Origin: Peribacillus sp. Bi96
GTDB lineage: Bacteria > Bacillota > Bacilli > Bacillales > DSM-1321
Assembly: GCF_918698115.1 (NCBI RefSeq)
Contig: NZ_CAKKLV010000016.1
Span: forward strand, 62,001 to 126,000
Length of the DNA stretch: 64,000 nt
Reading direction: 5' to 3'
Shown here in pieces: positions 8,928 through 17,377 of this stretch. Position 1 is the stretch's first letter. Each line of letters begins with the position of its first letter. Under the pieces are notes generated by a model, which made no database searches, was not told the DNA's origin, and saw nothing but the letters and a program-made list of their open reading frames with translations. Position numbers and translations under genes: made by a program.

Positions 8928-9398
8928 TTATATTTTTGGAATATCCACCACTTCGCCTGGTGATTTATTAATAAGAATTTCAGGAGTGTTTGGGTTATTC
9001 TTTTTCAACTTATACTTTTGAATTTTTGTTAATTCAGGGTCAAAGGAAATATTCTGAGATTTAAACTCAAGGTTTATAAGTTTATTATAAATCTTATTCA
9101 AAAAACCTTTCCATTCCTCTAACGAAGAACTTGAAACTTCATCTGAATCCTCTAACAAACGATAGCCGTCTGCATAATGAAACATTAGTAAACCGGTACC
9201 TAAATCACAAGCCTCGTTTTCTAAAATAACTCTTGGTACATCAAATCCACTATTCCAATTATAAATTGCAGCAAAATAATGAAGAAATAAAGGGTTTTTT
9301 ATATTCGTTAACTCATTGATTATTTTTTCTTTATCTGTATCATAAAGTAGCTGTTCAAGGAAACTAATATCTTTCTTATCCACATTATAACTCCCCAT
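8928..9398 (-). CDS. DUF4274-type immunity protein
   Basis: A 156-aa soluble protein. The run PLFLHYFAAIYNWNSGFDVPRV followed within 15 residues by CDLGTGLLMFHYADGY is the DUF4274 pattern (NWN-G, then acidic/Gly block ending in ADGY). DUF4274 proteins are found as immunity proteins in polymorphic-toxin loci. It is the last member of the row that runs down from the LXG toxin, 24 bases behind the Imm22-like gene, and has its own terminator. No matching toxin is visible here, so it looks like an orphan protector. Confidence 0.65.
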   Translation of the reverse strand: MGSYNVDKKDISFLEQLLYDTDKEKIINELTNIKNPLFLHYFAAIYNWNSGFDVPRVILENEACDLGTGLLMFHYADGYRLLEDSDEVSSSSLEEWKGFLNKIYNKLINLEFKSQNISFDPELTKIQKYKLKKNNPNTPEILINKSPGEVVDIPKI

Positions 9399-9422
9399 TA
9401 TTTCAATAATTTTTAAAATCTA

Positions 9423-9797
9423 TTATACATAACTAATAGAAGTGATAAAATCAAATTCACCTATTGAATTAATTTTATTATCATATTCAAAGTTATAAAT
9501 TAGAATTACAGCATTATATGACTTTGTTAAATTAAAATGTTCATTAATTTTAGGGATCATAATTTCTTCATATGAACAGCCTTCTAACATTACTGAAATG
9601 TTATTACTATTCTCCTTTAATTCTGCTTTTTCAATAAAATCCACGTCAGTTTCATCCATATCAATATTGAAATCTATAAAAAATTTGGAAGGAACAGACT
9701 CCCCATCTTCATCATATTTTAAATCCACATATTCTTCTATAGAGTTTTCTTTTTTGATATTACCAAACCATATAGAGGCCATTCCTTGTTTTTCCAT
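9423..9797 (-). CDS. Imm22-like immunity protein
   Basis: A 124-aa acidic protein. The opening MASIWFGNIKKENSIEEYVDLKY...SKFFIDFNIDMDE fits the Immunity protein 22 pattern (s.WvG...s..e...Y....Y......S.F..dfgi). It sits between two other immunity-type genes in the same orientation, 24 bases before the DUF4274 gene. The probable role is to bind and block a specific secreted toxin in the cytoplasm. The family call is from pattern memory. Confidence 0.6.
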   Translation of the reverse strand: MEKQGMASIWFGNIKKENSIEEYVDLKYDEDGESVPSKFFIDFNIDMDETDVDFIEKAELKENSNNISVMLEGCSYEEIMIPKINEHFNLTKSYNAVILIYNFEYDNKINSIGEFDFITSISYV

Positions 9798-9877
9798 TAT
9801 AAAACTCCCTACTTTATTCTGGTATATAGTTAGCCCGATTTTTAAGTCTTCTAATAAAGGTATGTTACCTTTAAAAT

Positions 9878-9907
9878 AACCTTGAAAGGGTTTTAGCCCT
9901 CAAGGTT
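9878..9907 (-). terminator. Terminator behind the CdiI-like gene
   Basis: AACCTTGA and TCAAGGTT form an outer stem and AGGG/CCCT an inner one, 16 bases after the CdiI-like stop. The outer stem sequence repeats the one at 8884-8915, so each cassette seems to carry its own copy. Confidence 0.6.
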
Positions 9908-9922
9908 TTCCTCATTATAATT

Positions 9923-10225
9923 CTATTTTGATTTAACAGCTTCTTTTATTTGTTCAATTACTTGATAGAGCCACTGAAGTGGTTCTAAACCAAGAGCGGG
10001 AAAGTACACACCATCTGCACAAGATTGAATGTATTCATTCTTTTCGATATCTGAATACTCACTTCCAATAAAATCTGTTAAAAAGACAATAGCAGATTCC
10101 AGATACTCTTTACTTTCTTCAGTTAATAATTCTTCCAATGCCTCTTCTGGAGATTCAATATCCTGATGAAAAGTTCCAGCCAAGAACTGAAAAACTGGTT
10201 CTTCTAATTTGTTAGAAGACAACAT
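9923..10225 (-). CDS. CdiI-like contact-inhibition immunity protein
   Basis: A 100-aa acidic protein. The pattern [25 protein letters not shown] near the N-terminus resembles the CdiI_2-type immunity family (p.l..f...YfhqD......eAl..f), with helices making up the rest. It belongs to the immunity row and has its own terminator. Which toxin it neutralises cannot be read from the sequence. Confidence 0.55.
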   Translation of the reverse strand: MLSSNKLEEPVFQFLAGTFHQDIESPEEALEELLTEESKEYLESAIVFLTDFIGSEYSDIEKNEYIQSCADGVYFPALGLEPLQWLYQVIEQIKEAVKSK

Positions 10226-10333
10226 AACATCACAACCTTTAGTATTAATTTGGATAACCAGTTAAAGAGGGCATGGGATTACATAAAGGCATATTATTTT
10301 GGATAGCCCTGTGCTTTATCTAGATCTATAAAC

Positions 10334-10678
10334 TTAATTCTCTGGTTCTTTGTATCTTTCTGAAATTTTGTTTCTCCATATTAGCATAAATTCTTTAAAT
10401 TGTTCGGTTTCCATTTCATTCTCATTTGGCTTATCGAAGATATAAAAGTGGTGGAGAACCGTTGTATCTTTTTTTATCAAGACACTGGTAGCATTCCCTT
10501 CTATTTTAAATTCATCGTATTCACCTTCCAATACTTTGTGAACAAGATCAATATACTCATCCACTTCTGTTTCAAATACAATATCTTCAATGAAGTCTGA
10601 GAAAAGGTTAATTTCTTGTGGTAGGATTATTCTTAGATATCCTAATGGGTTTCTTTTAAATTCATATGAATATTTCAT
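10334..10678 (-). CDS. YacL/UPF0231-like immunity candidate
   Basis: A 114-aa protein beginning KYSYEFKRNPLGYLRI, with a later NATSVLIKKDTTVLHHFYIFD strand and a C-terminal helix around FKEFMLIWRNKI. The layout resembles the YacL-like proteins that Bacilli carry in toxin loci. Its start codon overlaps the stop of an upstream in-frame coding remnant (ATGA), the arrangement expected for a toxin tip followed by its immunity gene. Function is inferred from that position. Confidence 0.5.
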   Translation of the reverse strand: MKYSYEFKRNPLGYLRIILPQEINLFSDFIEDIVFETEVDEYIDLVHKVLEGEYDEFKIEGNATSVLIKKDTTVLHHFYIFDKPNENEMETEQFKEFMLIWRNKISERYKEPEN

Positions 10679-10818
10679 ACGCTTTTATCCCCTTTTAAAT
10701 CATTTAAATATAATGGATATGCCGTTGCAATTGACCCATCTTTATCCAAGTACATTTCTACTTTAAAAAGCATAAAATCATTATGCCATGATGGTACAAC
10801 CTGTATGAACTTTGAATT
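10675..10818 (-). pseudogene. C-terminal tip of a lost toxin
   Basis: On the minus strand a frame reads KFIQVVPSWHNDFMLFKVEM...YLNDLKGDKSV and stops at 10675-10677, overlapping the next gene's ATG. It is bounded upstream by a stop codon and has no start, so only about 47 residues of a larger protein remain. The family is not recognised. Translational coupling to an immunity-type gene suggests a displaced C-terminal toxin domain. Confidence 0.4.
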
Positions 10819-10877
10819 TCAGTCAAGCATCATTCATGTCGTCCAAAGTATAAATATTTCATAAAGGAAAACAAAAA

Positions 10878-10905
10878 CACCTGTTGCCTAAAAGGCAATC
10901 AAGTG
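10878..10905 (-). terminator. Hairpin inside the decayed immunity section
   Basis: CAC...TTGCCT / AGGCAA...GTG form a compact stem-loop. It lies downstream of the decayed remnant at 10938-11098 and resembles the per-gene terminators of this row. Confidence 0.45.
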
Positions 10906-10937
10906 CTTTATGGTTAGCTATTTAAAGTAATCTATTA

Positions 10938-11098
10938 CTAATCCCATCTATAAACAGCTATATAAAGTAATTCATTACAAATCTTATCATTAAACCAACA
11001 AGCATGTTTAATTTCGTAAGTCTTTGGCTTGTTCCCCTTAAAATATCATCTCGCCAAAATATCGTTATACAAAACCTTAGATGTTACAACCATCATGA
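10938..11098 (-). pseudogene. Decayed small coding remnant
   Basis: The minus strand reads a protein-like string with one internal stop (VTSKVLYNDILAR-stop-YFKGNKPKTYEIKHACW...AVYRWD-stop). It has no start or ribosome site. Its position between the SUKH gene and the toxin tip suggests a lost toxin or immunity gene; no family is recognised. Confidence 0.25.
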
Positions 11099-11148
11099 TT
11101 ATTTGATTTTCGTTAATCCCATTTAGAATTTACTTCTAGATATCTATT

Positions 11149-11598
11149 TTAAAAATCTTCTTCCCATGCGTCTTTTGCATCCAATAACCTTTGTGATAAA
11201 AACTCATAAAAGTTCTTTGCTGTATTGTAGTCATCAAGTCCCCCATGTCTATTCCACGCTATTACTGGGCACTCATTATTCTCCATTTTGTTTGTATATA
11301 AACAATAAACATATTCTCCTGCATTTTCAATAACTACTAAATCCTTCTCCAATCCTAACTCTCTATAACTCTTCGTATTAACAACAACTGGAGCTCTATT
11401 TGACTTAGCCACGCCTAAAATATCAACACCAAATAACCCACCATTACCATAGGTAGTTAAAAACCACTTATAACCTTCCGGTAATTCCACCCCTAGCTCA
11501 TTTTGGACAACATTGATTTGACTTTCATCTACTCCACCTGTAAAGTCATCTGATTCCTTATGTTCATTAATAAAATTTGTTAATTCCTCTTTATTCAT
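11149..11598 (-). CDS. SUKH (SMI1/KNR4) immunity protein, YobK-like
   Basis: A 149-aa SUKH-fold protein closely resembling B. subtilis YobK. Landmarks are LGVELPEGYKWFLTTYGNGGLFGVDILGV, then LVVIENAGEYVYCLYTNKM and CPVIAWNR. YobK neutralises the LXG toxin YobL, and here the gene lies 15 bases downstream of an LXG toxin of YobL type, so it is the cognate antitoxin. The ribosome site AAGGAGG lies in that gap, and the two genes are surely co-transcribed. Confidence 0.88.
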   Translation of the reverse strand: MNKEELTNFINEHKESDDFTGGVDESQINVVQNELGVELPEGYKWFLTTYGNGGLFGVDILGVAKSNRAPVVVNTKSYRELGLEKDLVVIENAGEYVYCLYTNKMENNECPVIAWNRHGGLDDYNTAKNFYEFLSQRLLDAKDAWEEDF

Positions 11599-11613
11599 TC
11601 AAGATTCCTCCTT

Positions 11614-13374
11614 TTACAATTCGCTTTTATCTATTTGCCTAGCTCTCCATCTCCAATATTTACCCCTAAAGTTATCGTATTGCTTTTTTAATACAGGGTC
11701 ATTTCTAAAGCTACCACCATTCTCCACCAAACCATGCAAAATTTTATGATATTCCTTATGCAAACTGTGTGGAAGTTCGACCATTGATCCTGGCTCTCTT
11801 TGGATTAAATGATGCAGCTCCATTACCGTACCATCTTTCCAAAAGGGTGCTCTTCCTTTTTTCATTAATTGATAATTTGTCAGACCAGTATCAGGGTCAA
11901 TCCTCTTATAATCAATGTCTAGCCTTTGAAAAACTCGTCTACTAATATCCTTTTCTTCACCATTAACTTTAGTTGTACCACTATATTCTACAGCCTTATA
12001 GTTTTTATATTCTTTACCCGCACCCTTACCATTAATTTCAGACTCCACTTTCGCCATCGAAATTAACTGTTCTTTTAATCCAGCACCATTAACCACATTA
12101 TAAGGTACTCCCCCTGCCAACGACAGTTGGTTTTTAGGATTGTATGGCAATAGGTTAGGGATAGTGGCCAGTTCTTTTGCCTTCGTTACACCTTTTACTG
12201 CAGCGGCTTTTGTTGTGGCTACACCAGTTTTCGTTATGGCCCCTGCGCCTTTTGTTCCTACTACTGATGTGACGACTGTTCCGAGGGCATAAGTTACCCA
12301 ATGAGACCGCGAATAGGCATCGCCATTTACCATATCCCGTTCATATGAATCAGATATTGCTTTTGAAATATATTTATAGGTTTTTATCGGGTGCATGATC
12401 GAATTTGCTACGCCTTCAACCGTTTCCCCGGGATCTGTGACGAAGTCCCAAACTCCTGTCACGAAGTCTTTACCGACATCATACAGGCCTACGCCGATTC
12501 CTTTTGCAATGTCTGCCGTTTGCTTGGACGCTTCTAGCTGCATGACATATTGCTGGTGGGTCGGCTCTAAGTTTTCATATCCGATTTGCTTGGCGATTTT
12601 GAGGAACTCATCTGGATCTGTGACATGATCGAGTTGTGCCTTCAAGTCTTTGATCCGACGATTCTCTGCTTCTTCTTTCTTAACCTTCAGATATTCCGCG
12701 GTCTCTTTCTTCCTTACTTCTAGGTTTTTATAGGCTTCACTATTTTTATAAGCTGTTGCATTAAAATAGAGCGGGGATACTTCTCCTCCCCTTGTACTGG
12801 ATACTTTCAATTGCTCCATGAGTGCCGTGACTGCCGCCTGGTCTTCTTCGGATTTAGCGTATTCAGTCGTCCACTTATGATCGATTTCGCTTACTTTGTC
12901 TATCGTTTTGGTCCGTTTTGTTTCAGCTTTCTCCATATTCTCAAAGAACGCATCATCGGAAAAAGGTTCTAACTGAATGATATCATCAATTCCAGCCAAT
13001 ATTTTTTTCAGATCATTTTTTTGGGCTGTGACCATTTCCTTGGAATTTCGACTGGCGTTCTCCAGCTCTTCTTCTAAAAAAGGGACCGTAACCACGGTTT
13101 CACTAAGGTTCGCTTCGATTGTATCTCCCTGAATTCCACTTAAAAAGGCAACATGCCGATTGATCAGACGCAGCCAAGAATCCACAACATCAATCTGCGC
13201 TTTGTAAAATCCTTTAATGGCCTCTGCGCCTTGACCCTGCAGCTCATCATCCAAATGAACGATACTCTCAAATCCTTTTTTTAATTCCGTGAGCTGTTCT
13301 TTCAGGTCCTTATATTGTCCGACACGCGTTTGCATGGCAGAAACTAGTGTTTGAGATTCGTAAATCATAGACAT
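11614..13374 (-). CDS. LXG polymorphic toxin with HNH nuclease tip
   Basis: An interbacterial toxin of about 586 aa, YobL-like. The start is the ATG at 13374, nine bases after AAAGGA; the frame extends to a TTG at 13392 with weaker support. The N-terminal ~200 residues form the helical LXG domain that directs export through the type VII (Yuk/Ess) system. A middle linker includes a hydrophobic Gly/Ala/Val stretch around 365-400. The C-terminal tip carries an HNH/LHH-type nuclease with ELHHLIQREPGSM (from residue 519) and LHKEYHKILH. The immunity gene follows immediately. The usual small helical LXG partner genes are not seen upstream, so export may rely on partners elsewhere. Confidence 0.9.
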   Translation of the reverse strand: MSMIYESQTLVSAMQTRVGQYKDLKEQLTELKKGFESIVHLDDELQGQGAEAIKGFYKAQIDVVDSWLRLINRHVAFLSGIQGDTIEANLSETVVTVPFLEEELENASRNSKEMVTAQKNDLKKILAGIDDIIQLEPFSDDAFFENMEKAETKRTKTIDKVSEIDHKWTTEYAKSEEDQAAVTALMEQLKVSSTRGGEVSPLYFNATAYKNSEAYKNLEVRKKETAEYLKVKKEEAENRRIKDLKAQLDHVTDPDEFLKIAKQIGYENLEPTHQQYVMQLEASKQTADIAKGIGVGLYDVGKDFVTGVWDFVTDPGETVEGVANSIMHPIKTYKYISKAISDSYERDMVNGDAYSRSHWVTYALGTVVTSVVGTKGAGAITKTGVATTKAAAVKGVTKAKELATIPNLLPYNPKNQLSLAGGVPYNVVNGAGLKEQLISMAKVESEINGKGAGKEYKNYKAVEYSGTTKVNGEEKDISRRVFQRLDIDYKRIDPDTGLTNYQLMKKGRAPFWKDGTVMELHHLIQREPGSMVELPHSLHKEYHKILHGLVENGGSFRNDPVLKKQYDNFRGKYWRWRARQIDKSEL

Positions 13375-13510
13375 TATGGAAAGTCCTTTCAACTTCTTTT
13401 CTACTAACTTGATTTCATTTGTATGTAATAATTTTATTTACTGTTAAATTGTGGATTAAATATATTTTAGAAGAGTTTCTATATTTATTCAAGAATTAAC
13501 AAGATAAGTG

Positions 13511-13560
13511 GCTCTTTTGTTCCAAAATCACTAAAAACACAAAAGAGCGCTTATAAGCGC
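13511..13560. terminator. Hairpins between LXG toxin and membrane protein gene
   Basis: GCTCTTTTGT (13511-13520) pairs with ACAAAAGAGC (13539-13548), immediately followed by the palindrome GCGCTTATAAGCGC (13547-13560). It lies downstream of the 13665-13991 gene on the minus strand and upstream of the LXG gene. Confidence 0.5.
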
Positions 13561-13664
13561 CCTCAATCCAAAACTAAATTAATTTTTCTCTGACCAGATT
13601 ATGGTTAATTCTAGATGTTTATTTTCTATTAAACCCCAGATAAAGCTTTGATTTCTCCCCTGAA

Positions 13665-13991
13665 TTACTCGCCTTTTTTACCAAGTACCACCGCCAAGGT
13701 AAGAAATATATAAGGATAAGTTAATAAAGTAAGCTCTAAAAAACCCATACTTCCAAAAAGAAATAGATTTGGAGCGTGTCCGTCTGAATAATATCCTTTT
13801 CCGGTCATATACAAACCAACAAGAAGATACGTTATTATAGATATTCCTATTAAACCATAGCCTATGAAATTAAACTTAATTATTGTAAAACTATGTACTA
13901 AAATACCTAAATATAACAATCCAAGCAGCAGCAATAAAATCGGTATGTAAAATGGCTCATAAAAATAGTCACTCATACTTTCATTTAGCAT
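13665..13991 (-). CDS. Hypothetical membrane protein (108 aa)
   Basis: A 108-residue protein with a G-rich ribosome site directly upstream of its ATG. Three hydrophobic segments are visible: about 13-33 (FYIPILLLLLGLLYLGILV), about 41-60, and about 76-103, with an extracellular or cytoplasmic loop containing KGYYSDGHAPN between the last two. No family is recognised. It lies between the toxin locus and the DUF2599-like gene and shares their orientation. Confidence 0.55.
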   Translation of the reverse strand: MLNESMSDYFYEPFYIPILLLLLGLLYLGILVHSFTIIKFNFIGYGLIGISIITYLLVGLYMTGKGYYSDGHAPNLFLFGSMGFLELTLLTYPYIFLTLAVVLGKKGE

Positions 13992-14016
13992 ATTATCCCC
14001 CCCTTCTAACCATAAC

Positions 14017-14316
14017 TTATTCTGGATTACACATATTAATATAAGTACCAGCCAAAGTTTTATCAGGTCGCCACGGTTCTAAGTTCCAAGAACTTTTATA
14101 AATAGTAAGTGGATTAGCTGCATGACATATAAACTGGTCTTTAATTCTACCTGCCTTTGAGCTACTAATATACTTCTTGAAATCAGCATCAGCCGTCACT
14201 TCACTCCACATATCCAACATGATTTTTGCTTGAGAAAGACCAGTCATACTAGACGGACCCAGAGCCCAATGAGCAGTAATATAAGCTTTAGTACAGGTTC
14301 TAGCTCGTTTTTTCAT
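14017..14316 (-). CDS. DUF2599-like protein lacking a signal peptide
   Basis: A 99-aa protein ending in the DUF2599 pattern: IKDQFICHAANP, then SSWNLEPWRPDKTLAGTYINMCNPE (DQ..CH...WNLEPwRP...CNP). DUF2599 proteins are normally secreted, but this one begins MKKRARTCTKAYITAHW, joining a signal-peptide-like first three residues to the mature domain. The start is firm (AAGGAG at the right distance). An internal deletion of the signal peptide is likely; the decayed gene at 23710-23886, which has near-identical upstream sequence, still shows one. Function unknown. Confidence 0.6.
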   Translation of the reverse strand: MKKRARTCTKAYITAHWALGPSSMTGLSQAKIMLDMWSEVTADADFKKYISSSKAGRIKDQFICHAANPLTIYKSSWNLEPWRPDKTLAGTYINMCNPE

Positions 14317-14339
14317 TTTCTTCTCCTTTTTTGTTTTTT

Positions 14340-14560
14340 GTTATAATGGAACATTAACAAAAAACTAGGATTGATTGATCCCAAAAATGAATTCAGGATT
14401 TCCACATATGGAATATTTCCCTTCTTTCCGTCCACTCACATATTAGAAAGGTAAAAAAGCTGTGAACCACCTCCTTGTGATACCTTTTTCCCCACAAATT
14501 AAAAACCCCTGACACTAAAAATACCAAGGGTTGAAGATTAATATATTTACATATAATGGG
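14340..14560 (-). repeat. Dispersed upstream repeat, copy 1
   Basis: It shares ordered blocks with 23930-24180: GATCCCAAAAATGAATTCAGG, a CACATATGGAAT block, GTGATACCTTTTTCCCCACA, and a small hairpin (AACCC...GGGTT here). Both copies lie directly upstream of small secreted-type genes on the minus strand, so this may be a duplicated promoter/leader region rather than a mobile element. Confidence 0.55.
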
Positions 14561-14829
14561 CACATTCCCATGGAAGGGTCATTCAACATTGTTTTTCAAA
14601 AACAATTTTACTGACCTCAATGCGAGTTCTTCAGTTGTCCAGGTTAGTAAGTAGCTTTACTCGTGATGTATCGGTCATTACGGTATGGGGGCTAATAGAT
14701 TTGTATTACTTTAAGCTTTGTAATATTGAACAAAAATGGTCTGTCCAGGAGCCACAAAATTGGCAAGCTGGACAGTATTTATAGTAGATAGACGATGAGT
14801 GATCACATAGTTAAACCAACACGTAAAAT
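14561..14829. other. Stretch with no recognised gene
   Basis: Nothing with coding character was found on either strand between the repeat copy and the metQ terminator. Confidence 0.4.
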
Positions 14830-14854
14830 AGGGCTATTCCTGAGGAATAGCCCT
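14830..14854. terminator. metNIQ terminator
   Basis: AGGGCTATTCC pairs perfectly with GGAATAGCCCT around a TGA loop, 15 bases after the metQ stop, with T-rich flanks on both sides. Confidence 0.85.
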
Positions 14855-14869
14855 TTTTTTGTATCAAAA

Positions 14870-15697
14870 TTAAAATGCCGGGATGGCCGTTTCACTATAT
14901 TTCTCTTCTAAAAATTTGCGTACCTCTGGGCTTGTCATAGCCTTGGCCAACTTTTGGACCGGCTCAGAATCCACGTTATCCTTGCGTGCTACTAATGTAA
15001 TCGCAAAGTCATTTTCAACACCTTCTGTGAGAAGAGCGTCATTTTTTGGTGTCAATCCAAGCGGTGCAGCGTAAGCAGGTGTTATCACTATCGCATCTGC
15101 TTCATCATACGTTCTCGCAAGCATTAATAAATCCACTTCTTTAAACTTGTAGTTTTTAGGGTTCTCCGTAATATCAGACATTGTATAATATGGACCTTTT
15201 TTTTCCTTTAAAGTGATAACTTTATGCTGTGCTAGCAATGCCAATGAACGATCGATATTCGACACATCATTTGCAATGGCAATAACGGCACCCTCTGGCA
15301 ATTGATCCATTGAATCGTATTCTTTGGAATACACCCCATAATTGGCAAAATAAATGGGTTTCACTGGTACAAGCTCGGCATTTTTGTTTCGATTGAATTC
15401 CTCCATATATGGAACGTGTTGGAAGAAGTTCACATCCACTTCTCCTGCCGCTAGTGCGGTGTTAGGCTGCACATTATCACTTAATACAACCATTTCCAGG
15501 TTAATGCCCTCCTCTGCTAGCTTTGGTTTAACAAGCTCAAGAATTTCCGTCATCGGAGGAATGAGTGAGGCCACTTTCAATGTTACCTCTTCCTTCTCCT
15601 GATTCTGCGCATTTTCTTTCTCTTTTACTTCATTCGCCTTTCCACATCCTACTAAAAGTAGCATAATTGCTGTCATGAGAAAGAGTATTTTTTTCAT
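14870..15697 (-). CDS. metQ: Methionine ABC transporter substrate-binding lipoprotein
   Basis: A 275-aa NlpA/MetQ-family lipoprotein anchored outside the membrane that delivers methionine (or a related ligand) to MetI. The signal peptide is followed by the lipobox LLVGC with Cys18. Family landmarks include AAGEVDVNFFQHVPYMEEF, then GVYSKEYDSMDQLPEGAVIAIANDVSN and AFAI-type C-terminal strands ending SETAIPAF. The start at 15697 is chosen because GGAGGG precedes it; an in-frame ATG 15 bases earlier lacks a site. It is the last gene of a metN-metI-metQ operon. Confidence 0.92.
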   Translation of the reverse strand: MKKILFLMTAIMLLLVGCGKANEVKEKENAQNQEKEEVTLKVASLIPPMTEILELVKPKLAEEGINLEMVVLSDNVQPNTALAAGEVDVNFFQHVPYMEEFNRNKNAELVPVKPIYFANYGVYSKEYDSMDQLPEGAVIAIANDVSNIDRSLALLAQHKVITLKEKKGPYYTMSDITENPKNYKFKEVDLLMLARTYDEADAIVITPAYAAPLGLTPKNDALLTEGVENDFAITLVARKDNVDSEPVQKLAKAMTSPEVRKFLEEKYSETAIPAF

Positions 15698-15715
15698 GAT
15701 GTTTCCCTCCATTAT

Positions 15716-16378
15716 TTATCTTTTATCAATCATTCTGGCTACAGCTGTTCCAATAAATTGGATAAGCTGTACTAGAATAATCATAATGATAATCATATAA
15801 ATCATTAGCTCTGTTTTAAACTGCTGATAGCCATACCTGATGGCAAAATCGCCGATACCGCCGCCTCCGACCACTCCCATGATCGTTGAATAGGAAATAA
15901 AGCTGATAATCGATGTTGTTAGTCCGAGGACAAGCCCTGAACGAGCCTCCACGTAAAGAAATTTAAAGATGACATCCTTTACAGAAGCCCCCATGGAAAT
16001 GGCTGCCTCGATCACACCCTTTGACACATCCAATAAAGATTGCTCGACCAACCGCGAATAATGGGCAATGGCAATGATCGCTAATGGAACGCAAGCAGAT
16101 GCTGTCCCAATGGCTGTGCCGATTATGAGTCTTGTAAACGGGATTAAAAAAACAACCAATAACAAAAATGGGAAAGAACGAATAATATTCACAAGTAAAT
16201 TTAAAATCGAGAAAGCCCACGGATTATCAAGCAAATGACCCTTCCTACAAAGAAATAGCAAGGTCCCGACAGGCAATCCAATCAAAATCGCAGCAAAAAT
16301 GGACACACCAACCATGGTAATGGTTTCTCCAATTGACTGCCAAATTTCTGCCTCATATTGAACTAAAATCTCAGGCAT
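15716..16378 (-). CDS. metI: Methionine ABC transporter permease
   Basis: A 220-aa MetI-type permease with five hydrophobic segments. The MetI/BPD inner-membrane signature is seen in VIEAAISMGASVKDVIFKFLYVEA (EAA loop contacting MetN) and the following SISFISYSTIMGVVGGGGIGDFAIRYGY. Its start overlaps the metN stop by eight bases, which couples translation. It forms the channel of the importer. Confidence 0.93.
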   Translation of the reverse strand: MPEILVQYEAEIWQSIGETITMVGVSIFAAILIGLPVGTLLFLCRKGHLLDNPWAFSILNLLVNIIRSFPFLLLVVFLIPFTRLIIGTAIGTASACVPLAIIAIAHYSRLVEQSLLDVSKGVIEAAISMGASVKDVIFKFLYVEARSGLVLGLTTSIISFISYSTIMGVVGGGGIGDFAIRYGYQQFKTELMIYMIIIMIILVQLIQFIGTAVARMIDKR

Positions 16379-17120
16379 GACCTAGCCCACCATTCTCTGC
16401 TAATTGTTCGATGAAGTATTCTGGACGATTATCCCTTTTTTGAATCCCATTTGGTTCAATTATGACAGTGTCATAAATCTCTCCATCTGCCATGACCGTT
16501 ACACGATTGCATATACTTTTAATGACATCCAGCTCATGACTAACAATCACAATCGTCACACCGAAGCGTTTGTTTATATTCCCTAGCACGTCTAATATTT
16601 CAGCCGTTGTATTTGGATCAAGAGAAGAGGTTGGTTCATCACATAACAACACTTGCGGGTTATTTGCCAATGCCCTTGCAATGGCAACACGCTGCTTTTG
16701 TCCCCCGCTTAATTGTGCAGGATATCTCTCCATTTCCTTCTCCAATCCGACAAATTGAAGACACTCTACAACACGGCTCCGACGTTCTTTCTTTGGGTAA
16801 TTTGCCAGCTCTAAAGAGGCTGCCACATTGTCATAAACCGTTTTATTTGCCACAAGATTAAAATGCTGAAAAATCATGCCAATCGACTTCCGTGCCCCTC
16901 GGAGTGCTTTATTGTTCAATGTTGTCAGTCTTTGGCCGTTTACCTCCACTTCGCCCGCATCTGGGGTCTCCAACAAATTCATTAGCCGCAGCAACGTTGA
17001 TTTCCCTGCTCCACTTGCTCCGATTATTCCATGAATTTCACCTTTAGGTATTGTTAAAGTAACAGACTTAATGGCCTGAAACTGTGAAAATTTTTTACTC
17101 ACTTGATGCAGGTTAATCAT
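16371..17120 (-). CDS. metN: Methionine ABC transporter ATPase lacking the NIL domain
   Basis: The ATPase of the importer: Walker A GASGAGKST, Q-loop IFQHFNL, signature LSGGQKQR, Walker B VLLCDEPTSSLD and H-loop VSHELDV. At 249 aa it ends shortly after the ABC domain, whereas canonical MetN is about 340 aa with a C-terminal NIL domain that binds methionine and inhibits transport when the cell is replete. This version therefore should lack that feedback, or the operon may serve another amino-acid-like ligand. It is the first gene of the operon, behind a structured leader. Confidence 0.88.
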   Translation of the reverse strand: MINLHQVSKKFSQFQAIKSVTLTIPKGEIHGIIGASGAGKSTLLRLMNLLETPDAGEVEVNGQRLTTLNNKALRGARKSIGMIFQHFNLVANKTVYDNVAASLELANYPKKERRSRVVECLQFVGLEKEMERYPAQLSGGQKQRVAIARALANNPQVLLCDEPTSSLDPNTTAEILDVLGNINKRFGVTIVIVSHELDVIKSICNRVTVMADGEIYDTVIIEPNGIQKRDNRPEYFIEQLAENGGLGHA

Positions 17121-17159
17121 AAAATCCCACTTTCTACTGTTGAAAGATAAGCATACCGC

Positions 17160-17220
17160 TCCTCATTATAGTTTCATCAAAGAAACACAGCTGATAAATC
17201 ATTTTATCAACTAATGAGGA
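17160..17220 (-). ncRNA. Three-way-junction leader upstream of metN
   Basis: Three perfect helices nest in 61 bases. P1 is nine pairs (17160-17168 with 17212-17220). Inside it lie a seven-pair hairpin TGATAAA/TTTATCA with a four-base loop (17192-17209) and a five-pair hairpin GTTTC/GAAAC with a six-base loop (17171-17186). Junction strands are two, five and two bases. A further CTTTC/GAAAG hairpin stands just before the ribosome site. It does not show the conserved S-box bases, so it is not an ordinary SAM-I riboswitch. No T-run terminator is attached, so any control would be by other means. Confidence 0.4.
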
Positions 17221-17377
17221 CCTAATGCAAAGACACAAATTAACAGTTAAAGACTTCCAACTCTAATAAGCTCCCTCATTCTATTGGCTTTTTATATACC
17301 ATTCTTAGATATGAGTGATTATCTATTAATCGGATGATTCCTTTCAAAATAATAGCGAGTGTATTATAATCATAATT

